Part shown: positions 1 to 5,860 of the stretch, one piece after another
How positions within the stretch are numbered: the first letter of the stretch is position 1
Layout: the number at the start of each line of letters is the position of its first letter
Assembly: GCA_018715585.1 (NCBI GenBank)
Contig: DVLH01000181.1
Span: 1-6,699 of the forward strand
Reading direction: 5' to 3'
Source: Candidatus Aphodomonas merdavium
GTDB taxonomy: Bacteria > Bacillota > Clostridia > Christensenellales > Aristaeellaceae
DNA: 6,699 nt
Notes under the pieces: model-generated
What the model saw: the letters and a program-made list of their open reading frames with translations, nothing else
Databases searched by the model: none
What the model was told of the DNA's origin: nothing
Translations under genes and position numbers: made by a program

Positions 1-4
1 TGCG

Positions 5-13
5 TTTGTCGAA
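5..13 (+). promoter_or_regulatory. Spo0A binding box upstream of spoIIAA
   Basis: The nine bases TTTGTCGAA match the Spo0A~P box consensus TTTGTCRAA at every position. The box starts 39 bases before the proposed sigma-H -35 element and about 75-80 bases before the likely transcription start. Spo0A~P activates the sigma-H-dependent spoIIA promoter from upstream boxes in Bacillus subtilis, so position and identity agree with known biology. Binding itself is inferred. Only four bases precede the box in the window, so further boxes to the left cannot be seen. Confidence 0.55.
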
Positions 14-51
14 CGGTTGCCAAAAAACGGTATAAAACACTATTTTTCGCG

Positions 52-79
52 GCAGGATAAGGCAGGCAAAAAATGGAAA
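52..79 (+). promoter_or_regulatory. Sigma-H-type promoter of the spoIIA operon
   Basis: GCATGGATAA-like searching gave GCAGGATAA at 52-60, which fits the sigma-H -35 consensus RNAGGAWWW exactly. After a 12-base spacer, ATGGAAA at 73-79 fits the -10 consensus RNNGAAT at six of seven positions. Transcription would start near 86, giving a leader of about 37 bases before the spoIIAA ATG at 123. Sigma-H together with Spo0A is the known control of spoIIA in bacilli. A weaker alternative is a sigma-A -10 (TATAAA, 31-36) with a poor, widely spaced -35 overlapping the Spo0A box, as in spoIIG-type promoters. Confidence 0.55.
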
Positions 80-122
80 AGCATTGCCCGTGCAATTGTC
101 ACGGAAAAGGGGGCGTTTGCGT

Positions 123-452
123 ATGACGGAAGGACGGTGTACCGCCGAGCGGTTCACGGATGCGCGCCGGGAAACGATCACCGTACAAATTGAAGGGGAA
201 CTTGATCACTGCAGCGCCGAGCGGGTGCGCGCCACGCTCGATGCGCTGCTTGCCGATACGCATGTGAAAAGGCTTGTGATTGATTTGGAGCGCCTGACAT
301 TTATGGACAGCGCAGGGATCGGCGTCATGCTGGGGCGTTACCGCACGCTGGCCCGCCGCAACGGAACGCTGGCCGTTCGCGGCGTGAGCCCGCAGGTGGA
401 CCGCATTTTCCGCATGTCCGGTCTGTATCAGATCATTGAGAAATGCCGTTAG
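123..452 (+). CDS. spoIIAA: Anti-sigma-F factor antagonist SpoIIAA
   Basis: This 109-residue single STAS-domain protein is the anti-anti-sigma factor of the sigma-F switch in the forespore. In its unphosphorylated form it binds SpoIIAB and frees sigma-F. SpoIIAB inactivates it by phosphorylating a serine, and the SpoIIE phosphatase restores it. Visible family marks are GELDH (residues 25-29), the phosphorylation motif FMDSAGIGVMLGRY (60-73) with Ser63 as the likely target, and MSGL (98-101). Length is close to the 117 residues of the Bacillus protein. ATG 123 is chosen because AAGGGGG lies 9 bases upstream. An in-frame TTG at 84 falls at or before the predicted transcription start and adds a basic stretch not usual in the family. 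spoIIAB follows 12 bases after the stop. Confidence 0.95.
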   Translation: MTEGRCTAERFTDARRETITVQIEGELDHCSAERVRATLDALLADTHVKRLVIDLERLTFMDSAGIGVMLGRYRTLARRNGTLAVRGVSPQVDRIFRMSGLYQIIEKCR

Positions 453-464
453 GAGGAACGCCCC

Positions 465-899
465 GTGAAGAAGAACAACGCCATGCGCCTTTGCTTTGAA
501 AGCAGGCCGGAAAACGAGGCTTTTGCGCGCGTCGTCGTTAGCGCGTTTATGGTACAGCTCAACCCTACGCTTGAAGAGGTCAACGACGTCAAAACGGCCG
601 TGAGCGAAGCCGTGACGAACGCTATCGTGCACGGTTATCCGCGCGGGGGAGAAGGGGAAATCCGCCTGAGCGTGCGCCTTTTGCCGCAGGAGCGGACGCT
701 GGAGGTGGAAGTCAGCGACGATGGCGCGGGCATCCCCGACGTGGAGCAGGCGATGCAGCCTTTTTATACGACCCAGCCCGAGTTGGAGCGCAGCGGCATG
801 GGTTTTTCGGTTATGCAAAGCTTCATGGACGGCATACGCGTCGAGTCGGAGGTAGGGAAAGGGACGCGCGTGATGATGAAAAAATGGCTGCATGATTAA
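465..899 (+). CDS. spoIIAB: Anti-sigma-F factor / serine kinase SpoIIAB
   Basis: A 144-residue GHKL-fold protein that binds and holds sigma-F inactive before septation, and that phosphorylates SpoIIAA with ATP. The N-box is clear at SEAVTNAIVHGY (residues 47-58, Glu48 and Asn52), followed by the ATP-binding DDGAGI (85-90) and the lid and G2 region TTQPELERSGMGFSVM (102-117). These closely resemble Bacillus subtilis SpoIIAB (146 residues), which separates it from the related RsbW family. The start is GTG 465, with AGGAGG 8 bases upstream overlapping the spoIIAA stop; ATG 483 would remove the first beta strand. sigF normally follows, overlapping or a few bases away. Here the stop is followed directly by hairpins and a convergent gene, so its regulatory target must be encoded elsewhere. 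Confidence 0.96.
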   Translation: MKKNNAMRLCFESRPENEAFARVVVSAFMVQLNPTLEEVNDVKTAVSEAVTNAIVHGYPRGGEGEIRLSVRLLPQERTLEVEVSDDGAGIPDVEQAMQPFYTTQPELERSGMGFSVMQSFMDGIRVESEVGKGTRVMMKKWLHD

Positions 900-929
900 A
901 AAACGCACGGCGTTTGGCAAACGCCGTGC
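898..929 (-). terminator. Backup leftward terminator hairpin next to spoIIAB
   Basis: Two 12-base arms (905-916 and 918-929) form a perfect inverted repeat around a single central base, so the real hairpin would have about 10-11 pairs and a small loop. Reading leftward, it is followed by G and then six T (903-898), which is a classic intrinsic terminator. Reading rightward it is followed by AAAAGG, so it is unlikely to stop spoIIAB transcripts. It probably catches read-through from nfnB before it runs antisense into spoIIAB. Confidence 0.65.
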
Positions 930-953
930 AAAAGGATAGAAGCTGCACAACGC

Positions 954-990
954 CGCCCGCCGCCCCTTGCGCGGCGCGGCAGGGCGTTTT
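954..990 (+). terminator. Likely rightward terminator of the spoIIA operon
   Basis: CGCCC (954-958) pairs with GGGCG (982-986), and GCCGC (959-963) pairs with GCGGC (976-980). One A is bulged and the loop is 12 bases. The stem is followed by TTTT (987-990). The T-run is short and the GC-rich region allows other foldings. Because it sits after the last gene of the rightward operon, it is the best candidate for ending the spoIIAA-spoIIAB transcript. Confidence 0.5.
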
Positions 991-993
991 GAT

Positions 994-1037
994 AAAAGCA
1001 GCCCCCGGCAGGCGCGGTGCGCTTTGCCGGGGGCTGC
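994..1037 (-). terminator. Intrinsic terminator of nfnAB
   Basis: Thirteen-base perfectly complementary arms (998-1010 and 1025-1037) enclose a 14-base loop that can itself pair GCGC with GCGC. Reading leftward the stem is followed by TTTTATC (997-991). It lies 11 bases after the nfnB stop codon, which is the expected place for the operon's terminator. Confidence 0.8.
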
Positions 1038-1047
1038 CCTTGTGCGC

Positions 1048-2445
1048 TCAGCGCTTATGGATGTAGGCGTCGATTGCTTCGGCCGCTTTCTTGCCGGCGC
1101 CCATGGCAAGGATGACGGTAGCCGCACCGGTGACGGCGTCGCCGCCCGCATAAACGCCCGCCTTGGACGTCGCGCCGGATTCGTCGGCGATGATGCCGCC
1201 CCAGCTTTGCGTTTGCAAGCCGGGCGTCGTGTCGCGCAGGAGAGGGTTGGGCCGGTTGCCGATGGCGATGACGACGGTGCCGACGTCGAGCGTAAACTCG
1301 CTGCCCGGCTTGGGAACGGGGCGGCGGCGGCCGGAAGCGTCCGGTTCGCCCAGCTCCATCTCCACGCATGTCATGCTCTTGACAAAGCCGTCCTCGCCTC
1401 CGTCGATGCGCACGGGGTTTGTCAGCAGGCGCAGCTGGATCCCTTCTTCGATTGCGTGCTCAATTTCCTCGGCGCGGGCGGGCATTTCCTTGCGCGAGCG
1501 GCGGTAGATGATGGATACGTTTTCCGCCCCCATGCGCTTGGCACAACGGGCGGCGTCCATCGCCACGTTGCCGCCGCCTACGACCGCAACGTTGCGCTCG
1601 ACGCGCACGGGCGTATCCGTCTCGGGGAAGCGGTAAGCCTTCATGAGGTTAATGCGCGTAAGGAACTCGTTGGCGGAATAGACGCCGTTGAGGTTTTCGC
1701 CGGGAATGTTTTGGAAGTTGGGCAGGCCAGCGCCCGTGCCGATGAATACGGCGTCAAAGCCTTCTTCTTCCATCAGCTCTTCAAGCGAAATGCAGCGGCC
1801 GACGACCATGTTGGGTTCGATTTTGACCCCAAGCTTTTCCACGCTGGCAATTTCGCGGCGCACCAGCGCCTTGGGAAGGCGGAACTCGGGGATGCCGTAG
1901 ACGAGCACGCCGCCCGGCGTGTGCAGCGCTTCAAATACGGTCACGTCGTACCCCTTGCGTGCCAGGTCGCCCGCACAAGTCAGCCCTGCCGGGCCGGAGC
2001 CGATGACGGCCACGCGCTTGCCGTTGGCTTGGGCGGGCTTTGCGGCAGGCAGTTCGGCTTCGTGTTCCATTGCATAGTCGGCGGCAAAGCGCTCCAGGCG
2101 TCCGATGCCGACGGGATCGCCCTTGATGCCCCGCACGCAGCGCGCCTCGCACTGCGTCTCCTGCGGGCAGACGCGCCCGCAGATGGCCGGCAGCGCGTTG
2201 GTGCTGTGGATGGTTTCATAGGCGTCCAGGAAACGGCCCTCTTGGATGAGGCGGATAAAATGCGGGATTTGGACGTTGACGGGGCACCCCTGTACGCAGG
2301 GGGCATTTTTGCAGGAGAGGCAGCGTGCGGCTTCTTCCTGTGCCATGGCGGCGTCGTATCCCTGGGAAACTTCGAGGAAGTTTTGGTTGCGCACGTGCGG
2401 ATCTTGCTCGCGCGCGGGCAGTTTTTTCAGGCTCATGTTCGGCAT
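1048..2445 (-). CDS. nfnB: NADPH-binding large subunit of electron-bifurcating ferredoxin:NADP oxidoreductase (NfnB; GltA-like)
   Basis: With NfnA this 465-residue cytoplasmic flavoprotein catalyses the reversible, electron-bifurcating reduction of ferredoxin and NAD by NADPH. The N-terminal iron-sulfur region has Cys42, Cys45, Cys50, Cys54 and Cys89, Cys93, Cys99, Cys103, enough for two [4Fe-4S] clusters. A dinucleotide-binding fold, VAVIGSGPAGL (145-155), follows and should bind FAD. A second, VAVVGGGNVAMDAA (286-299), should bind NADPH, and the C-terminal YAGGDAVTGAATVILAMGAG completes the flavin site. Such genes are often annotated glutamate synthase small chain (gltA or gltD), but no large glutamate synthase gene is present and nfnA is adjacent, so Nfn fits better. 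ATG 2445 starts one base past the nfnA stop, with GGAGG 11 bases upstream. A GTG at 2457 is in frame but overlaps that ribosome binding site. Confidence 0.92.
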   Translation of the reverse strand: MPNMSLKKLPAREQDPHVRNQNFLEVSQGYDAAMAQEEAARCLSCKNAPCVQGCPVNVQIPHFIRLIQEGRFLDAYETIHSTNALPAICGRVCPQETQCEARCVRGIKGDPVGIGRLERFAADYAMEHEAELPAAKPAQANGKRVAVIGSGPAGLTCAGDLARKGYDVTVFEALHTPGGVLVYGIPEFRLPKALVRREIASVEKLGVKIEPNMVVGRCISLEELMEEEGFDAVFIGTGAGLPNFQNIPGENLNGVYSANEFLTRINLMKAYRFPETDTPVRVERNVAVVGGGNVAMDAARCAKRMGAENVSIIYRRSRKEMPARAEEIEHAIEEGIQLRLLTNPVRIDGGEDGFVKSMTCVEMELGEPDASGRRRPVPKPGSEFTLDVGTVVIAIGNRPNPLLRDTTPGLQTQSWGGIIADESGATSKAGVYAGGDAVTGAATVILAMGAGKKAAEAIDAYIHKR

Positions 2446-2446
2446 C

Positions 2447-3289
2447 TCAGCGCACACCTCCCGTCAGGCGGCATGCATGGCGCTGCATGCTCTGCGCCTC
2501 TTGTGTTTTGTACATACGGCTGCGGGAAATAGCTTCGTCGAAATCAACGAGATGCCCGTCGAAGTCTGGGCCGTCCACACAGGCAAAGCGGGTCTTTCCA
2601 TCCACCGTCAAGCGGCAGCCGCCGCACATGCCCGTGCCGTCGATCATGATGGGGTTCATGGAGACGATGGTGCGGATGCCGTAAGGCTTTGTCAGGTCGC
2701 AGACGGCTTTCATCATCGGCAGCGGGCCGATGGCGATGACGCAGTCGTACGCTTCGCCTGCTTCCAGCCGCTCCTGCAGGGCAGAGGTGACGAAGCCTTT
2801 GTGGCCGTTGCTTCCGTCGTCCGTCATAACGTAAAGGTTTTTGCTCGCTTGTTTAAGCTCCTCCAGCAAAATCATCAGCTGCGTGTTGCGAAAGCCGACG
2901 ATCACATCCACCTGCGCGCCCGCCTGGGTGAGCGCTTTTGCCTGCGGGTAAGCAATGGCAACGCCCAGCCCGCCGCCGATGACGGCTGCGCGGCGGATGC
3001 CTTCCGTCTCGCTCGGCTTGCCAAGAGGGCCTACAAAATCCAAAAGGGAGTCCCCTTCTTCCAATTCGTCCAAGCGCATCGTTGTCGCGCCGACTTTTTG
3101 GTAAATGATGGTAATCGTGCCGCGCTCGCGGTCGAAATCGGCAATCGTCAGCGGGATGCGTTCGCCCTCTTCGTCGATGCGCAGGATGATAAACTGGCCG
3201 GGCAACGCTTTGCGCGCCACAGCGGGGGCTTGAATTTCCATCAGCGTCACGGTTTCGTGCAAGCGGCGCTTTTGAACAATGCGGTACAT
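2447..3289 (-). CDS. nfnA: NADH-binding small subunit of electron-bifurcating ferredoxin:NADP oxidoreductase (NfnA)
   Basis: A 280-residue protein of the ferredoxin-NADP reductase family. The N-terminal beta-barrel binds FAD (RIPLTIAD, residues 44-51). The nucleotide-binding domain begins at AAVIGGGLGVAIAYPQAKAL (101-120). Near the C-terminus, DGTGMCGGC and a later Cys (Cys222, Cys225, Cys237, with Asp217 nearby) form the [2Fe-2S] site typical of NfnA. In the bifurcating complex this subunit handles NADH and passes electrons to NfnB. PyrK, the electron-transfer subunit of dihydroorotate dehydrogenase, is a relative, but the adjacent nfnB and absence of pyrD argue for NfnA. The start ATG 3289 has AGGAGG 11 bases upstream, slightly far. 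nfnB follows almost without a gap, so the two are co-transcribed and probably translationally coupled. Confidence 0.92.
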   Translation of the reverse strand: MYRIVQKRRLHETVTLMEIQAPAVARKALPGQFIILRIDEEGERIPLTIADFDRERGTITIIYQKVGATTMRLDELEEGDSLLDFVGPLGKPSETEGIRRAAVIGGGLGVAIAYPQAKALTQAGAQVDVIVGFRNTQLMILLEELKQASKNLYVMTDDGSNGHKGFVTSALQERLEAGEAYDCVIAIGPLPMMKAVCDLTKPYGIRTIVSMNPIMIDGTGMCGGCRLTVDGKTRFACVDGPDFDGHLVDFDEAISRSRMYKTQEAQSMQRHACRLTGGVR

Positions 3290-3324
3290 GAGCAGCGCTT
3301 CCTCCTTTTATTTCGGGAAAATGG

Positions 3325-3340
3325 CGTTTGCTTGCAAACG
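3325..3340. repeat. Inverted repeat in the nfnA leader
   Basis: CGTTTGC and GCAAACG are perfect 7-base arms separated by two bases. The repeat lies about 10-25 bases after the predicted nfnA transcription start, between promoter and ribosome binding site. It could be an operator for a dimeric repressor, or a weak leader hairpin, although a two-base loop is too tight for a full stem. It does not match the Rex or other operators I know. No regulator gene is visible in the window. Confidence 0.35.
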
Positions 3341-3356
3341 GCCGAAAGATAAGAAA

Positions 3357-3365
3357 AGTATAGCA
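3357..3365 (-). promoter_or_regulatory. Extended -10 promoter of nfnAB
   Basis: On the leftward strand TGCTATACT combines an extended TG motif with a -10 hexamer (TATACT, 3362-3357) differing from TATAAT at one position. No good -35 sits 17 or 18 bases upstream, since that region is the stem of the spoVA terminator; extended -10 promoters often lack one. Transcription would start near 3350, giving a leader of about 60 bases that contains the inverted repeat at 3325-3340 and the ribosome binding site at 3301-3306. Confidence 0.55.
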
Positions 3366-3427
3366 TAAAAAGGCGGAGAACGCTATGGCTTTTGCCGAAT
3401 TCCGGCAGAGCGCACCGCGATCTCCGC
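3366..3427 (-). terminator. Intrinsic terminator of the spoVA operon
   Basis: Outer arms GCGGAGA (3373-3379) and TCTCCGC (3421-3427) enclose an inner stem TGCCG/CGGCA (3393-3397 and 3403-3407). Reading leftward, the structure is followed by CTTTTTA (3372-3366). It lies 32 bases beyond the spoVAE stop codon. A second, smaller hairpin (arms 3426-3432 and 3440-3446) overlaps its upstream edge by two bases and could compete with it or add to it. The terminator ends right at the nfnAB promoter. Confidence 0.7.
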
Positions 3428-3458
3428 AGAAATATGCCCTTTCTGCATGGAAGGAAGG

Positions 3459-3839
3459 TTACTCTGATTTCATTTTGGGCCTGAAAAGAATGGCCATCAA
3501 ATAGCCAAAGAATACGGCGGCCGTAATCCCTGCGGCGGTGGACTCCACTCCGCCTGTGAATGCACCGAGCAAGCCGCGGTTTTGCACCGCTTTTAGCGCG
3601 CCTTGCGCCAGGCTGTTGCCAAAACCGAGCAGGGGGACCGTCGCGCCCGCGCCGGCCCAATCCGCCAGCGGCTGCCAAAGCCCTATCGCGCCCAGCACCA
3701 CGCCCGCCGTGACGTAGCCCACCAGGATGCGCGCGCTTGTCAGGCGCGTTTTCAGCAGCAGCGCTTCGCCTGCGGCGCACAGTATGCCGCCCACGACAAA
3801 CGCTTTTAAAAGCGACCAAAGCAAACTCCACACGATCAA
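3459..3839 (-). CDS. spoVAE: Stage V sporulation protein AE (SpoVAE, AEb type)
   Basis: A 126-residue, very hydrophobic membrane protein of the SpoVAC/SpoVAEb family, part of the inner forespore-membrane channel for dipicolinic acid. Likely membrane segments are residues 8-28, 38-54 and 100-119. The family core GAGATVPLLGFGNSLAQGA (63-81) is present and resembles the matching stretch in SpoVAC. The best start is TTG 3839, whose last two bases are shared with the spoVAD stop (TTGA overlap), with AAAGGA 7 bases upstream. A GTG two codons later is the alternative. An open frame runs on upstream to 4067, but that part is the shadow of spoVAD. Neither spoVAEa nor spoVAF follows; the operon ends here at a terminator. 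Confidence 0.93.
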   Translation of the reverse strand: MIVWSLLWSLLKAFVVGGILCAAGEALLLKTRLTSARILVGYVTAGVVLGAIGLWQPLADWAGAGATVPLLGFGNSLAQGALKAVQNRGLLGAFTGGVESTAAGITAAVFFGYLMAILFRPKMKSE

Positions 3840-4861
3840 ATCATCATCCTTTCCAATGCGGCTGCATGGGCGATGCCCGGAATGCTCTCTCCTTCGTTTC
3901 CCGTCGTTGTGCTCATCAGCGCGCCCGTTGCGACAAAAAGAATGCGCCGGAGTTTTCCCTGCGCAAGCTCCGGCAGCAGCTTTGCGCATAGCACGGACGC
4001 CGAACAGCCGCAGCCGCTGCCGCCCGCGTGCGCGTCCTGCTGCGGCGAAAAAATCGAAAGGCCGCAATCCAGGTGGCGTTCCGGTGCAACGGAGATTCCC
4101 TCCTCCCGCAAAAGCTGATGCAAAAGCTCCGAACCTACCGCGCCCAAGTCGCCGGTGACGATTAGATCATAATCTTCGGGAGAGCGGCCGGTATCGCGCA
4201 AATGCGCGGTGATGGTGGCGCAAGCGGCCGGCGCCATGGCGGCGCCCATGTTGTTGGCGTCCGTCACGCCGTAATCGACCGGCTTGCCGACGGTAACGTG
4301 GGTAAGAACCGTTTGCGCACCATCCTGCGCCATGCTGCGGAGCAGCACTGCGCCGGCGCCGGTGACGGTCCACTGTGCGGAGGGCGGGCGCTGCGTACCC
4401 AGCTCCAATGGGAAACGGAACTGGCGCTCCGCGGTGCAAAAGTGGCTGCTTGCCGCGCAGACGACCCTGTCCGCACAGCCGCCTTCGAGGATCATCGCGC
4501 CCACGAGCAGGCTTTCGGCCATGGTGGAACAGGCGCCGAAAAGCCCGAGCAGCGGGATGCCAAGCTCCCTTCCGGCGAAGCTGGAGGCAGCGAGCTGGTT
4601 GAGCAAATCGCCGCCCAACAGCATGCGCACCTGCTGCGGCTGAAGCCCTGCCTTATCAATGCAGCGCGTTACGGCGTCGGCAAAGAGCGCGCTTTCGGCC
4701 TTTTCCCAGTTTTCCTGGCCGAGCGTGTCGTCGCGGTGGACGGCATCAAAGAGCGTGCCCAGCGGCCCTTCGCCTTCCTTTTTGCCGACGCAGGCGGCAA
4801 AGCTTTCCACCTGCGGCGGATGCTGGAGCTTTGCGGTCTGCTTTCCCATCAGTTCCGCCAT
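3836..4861 (-). CDS. spoVAD: Stage V sporulation protein AD (SpoVAD), dipicolinic acid-binding
   Basis: A 341-residue protein with a thiolase-like fold. In Bacillus it binds dipicolinic acid at the inner spore membrane and is essential for loading it. Conserved stretches are GDLLNQLAASSFAGRELGIP (residues 84-103), FGACSTMAESL (108-118) with the thiolase-type Cys111, AASSHFCTAERQFRFP (136-151), GDLGAVGSELL (237-247) and the cysteine-rich GGSGCGCSASV (280-290). Length is close to the 338 residues of B. subtilis SpoVAD. ATG 4861 is preferred: GGAGGT lies 9 bases upstream and the spoVAC stop ends two bases before. An in-frame ATG at 4885 lies inside spoVAC upstream of that site. A further in-frame ATG at 4849 (residue 5) would begin exactly like the family N-terminus but has no good ribosome binding site. 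Confidence 0.96.
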   Translation of the reverse strand: MAELMGKQTAKLQHPPQVESFAACVGKKEGEGPLGTLFDAVHRDDTLGQENWEKAESALFADAVTRCIDKAGLQPQQVRMLLGGDLLNQLAASSFAGRELGIPLLGLFGACSTMAESLLVGAMILEGGCADRVVCAASSHFCTAERQFRFPLELGTQRPPSAQWTVTGAGAVLLRSMAQDGAQTVLTHVTVGKPVDYGVTDANNMGAAMAPAACATITAHLRDTGRSPEDYDLIVTGDLGAVGSELLHQLLREEGISVAPERHLDCGLSIFSPQQDAHAGGSGCGCSASVLCAKLLPELAQGKLRRILFVATGALMSTTTGNEGESIPGIAHAAALERMMI

Positions 4862-4863
4862 CG

Positions 4864-5322
4864 TTACAGCACCTCCGCCAACCATGCGATTACGCCGACA
4901 AGGACCGACGAGCCGATGCCATAGACGAGCACGGGGCCGGCAATCTGGAACATGCGCGCCCCTACGCCCATTACAAGTCCCTCGCGGCGGAACTCCATTG
5001 CGCTTGCAACGATGGAGTTGGCAAACCCGGTGATGGGCACGATGGAGCCGCCGCCGGCATATTTGCCGATGCGGTCATAAACGCCAAGCCCCGTCAGCAG
5101 CGAGGCGAGAAACACCAGCGCGATGGAGGTAAACGCGGCTGCATCGCTTTTTGCAAGGCGCATGGGGCCTGTGGCGGCCAGCAGGATACACTGGCCCAGC
5201 ACGCAGATGACGCCGCCCACCCAGAACGAGCGGACGAGGCATTTGGAAAGGTCGGACTTGGGCGTGAGCTTGTTTACCAGCGCGAGATAGCGCTGGACTT
5301 TTGCGCTTTGCAGCTGTTTCAT
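4864..5322 (-). CDS. spoVAC: Stage V sporulation protein AC (SpoVAC)
   Basis: A 152-residue membrane protein, the likely pore-forming, mechanosensitive subunit of the SpoVA dipicolinic-acid channel. Membrane segments are visible around residues 31-50, 63-82 and 127-149. Family motifs include FWVGGVICVLGQ (33-44), SLLTGLGVYDRIGKYAGGGS (74-93) and VPITGFANSIVASAMEFRREG (95-115 region). Length is nearly the same as in Bacillus (150). ATG 5322 has AAAGGAGG shortly upstream and shares ATGA with the stop of the small ORF before it, which suggests translational coupling. It is distantly related to SpoVAE, two genes downstream. Confidence 0.96.
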   Translation of the reverse strand: MKQLQSAKVQRYLALVNKLTPKSDLSKCLVRSFWVGGVICVLGQCILLAATGPMRLAKSDAAAFTSIALVFLASLLTGLGVYDRIGKYAGGGSIVPITGFANSIVASAMEFRREGLVMGVGARMFQIAGPVLVYGIGSSVLVGVIAWLAEVL

Positions 5323-5447
5323 TGCATCTCCTCCTTTTGGCGAATGGGAAGGCCGGGCGGAGGCGCTTTCAGGCGCGTCTCCCTGTCGGCCGGCCGCGGG
5401 ACTTTAATAAGCCCGCTTTCCGGCAGCGCGCAGCGTGTTTCGGTCAT
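5319..5447 (-). CDS. Small 42-residue ORF of unknown function between spoVAB and spoVAC
   Basis: I do not recognise this protein. The evidence that it is translated is its setting. ATG 5447 has a near-perfect ribosome binding site (AAAGGAGG, 7 bases upstream), begins 14 bases after the spoVAB stop, and its TGA stop overlaps the spoVAC ATG as ATGA, the same junction used elsewhere in this operon. The product is hydrophilic, with seven prolines (three in a row at 29-31), eight Lys/Arg and six Asp/Glu. It has no membrane segment or signal peptide and one cysteine (Cys6). It is not part of spoVAC, which lies in another frame with a normal N-terminus. It may be a small SpoVA-associated protein, a leader that couples spoVAC translation to spoVAB, or decayed coding sequence. 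Confidence 0.55.
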   Translation of the reverse strand: MTETRCALPESGLIKVPRPADRETRLKAPPPGLPIRQKEEMQ

Positions 5448-5461
5448 ATAAGATCCTCCTT

Positions 5462-5860
5462 TTATAGCGATGCGAAATATGCGCCTGCGGCCTTGCCCAA
5501 CGCGAACGCCACGCAAAGCGCGCGCGCGTCCCGCCGCAGGCGCAGCCGGTAGACGAGGCAGGGCAGCAGTTCGAGCATCTCCGAAAGCGCCGCGGCGATG
5601 GCGCCTGTTGCCAGCCCGCACAGCAGCATCATTGCGGAACCGGCGGCGAGACCGGCATACAGGGAAGCGTCCGTAAGCGTGGCCAGGGCGCCAAAGCCTG
5701 CGCCTGCCGTCATCGCCAGCGCGCAGGCGCGGGTGCGCTTGAGGCCGAAAAGATGCATGGTGCGCGCGGGAATGCCCAGCACCTGCCAGAAAATGGCGTT
5801 TGGCAGCGCGACGCAGACGCCGCAATAGAGCATGGCGGTTACAGCGGCGGCCGTTTTCAT
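5462..5860 (-). CDS. spoVAB: Stage V sporulation protein AB (SpoVAB)
   Basis: A 132-residue integral membrane protein of the SpoVA system, a little shorter than the Bacillus homologue (about 141). Roughly four hydrophobic segments fall near residues 4-30, 44-62, 65-92 and 113-131. The features that mark the family are the LSEMLELLP stretch (92-100) and the C-terminal LGKAAGAYF (121-129). Its exact role in the dipicolinic-acid channel is not known. ATG 5860 overlaps the spoVAA stop (ATGA) and has only a weak GGGGCGGG-like ribosome binding site, so translation probably depends on coupling to spoVAA. An open frame continues upstream to 6133, but that region belongs to spoVAA in another frame. 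Confidence 0.9.
   Translation of the reverse strand: MKTAAAVTAMLYCGVCVALPNAIFWQVLGIPARTMHLFGLKRTRACALAMTAGAGFGALATLTDASLYAGLAAGSAMMLLCGLATGAIAAALSEMLELLPCLVYRLRLRRDARALCVAFALGKAAGAYFASL

Noticed and set aside
2..190. Open frame running from the left edge through the start of spoIIAA
   Set aside because: It overlaps the spoIIA promoter and the spoIIAA start, has no visible start codon context, and its translation shows no family pattern. I see no gene upstream of spoIIAA in the window.
99..1151. 350-codon leftward open frame opposite spoIIAA and spoIIAB
   Set aside because: It is the antisense shadow of two conserved genes in GC-rich DNA, runs through three terminators into nfnB, and its composition (rich in Arg, His, Ala) is typical of a shadow frame.
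967..2532. 521-codon rightward open frame opposite nfnB
   Set aside because: The leftward strand encodes NfnB with all cofactor motifs. The rightward frame is a GC-driven shadow with no recognisable domain.
3247..3831. 194-codon leftward open frame over spoVAE, its terminator and the nfnA promoter
   Set aside because: It is out of frame with spoVAE, crosses the terminator and promoter, and has no ribosome binding site or family resemblance.
4862..4885. Longer spoVAD with ATG at 4885
   Set aside because: This start lies inside spoVAC ahead of the ribosome binding site at 4871-4876; ATG 4861 is correctly spaced and gives the usual family length.
3399..5433. Near-identical 15-base stretches at about 3400-3414 and 5418-5432, and a shared 14-mer GAAAATGGCGTTTG at 3317-3330 and 5789-5802
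   Set aside because: Matches this short are expected by chance in a GC-rich window of this size, and each copy sits in a different context (terminator, leader or coding sequence).
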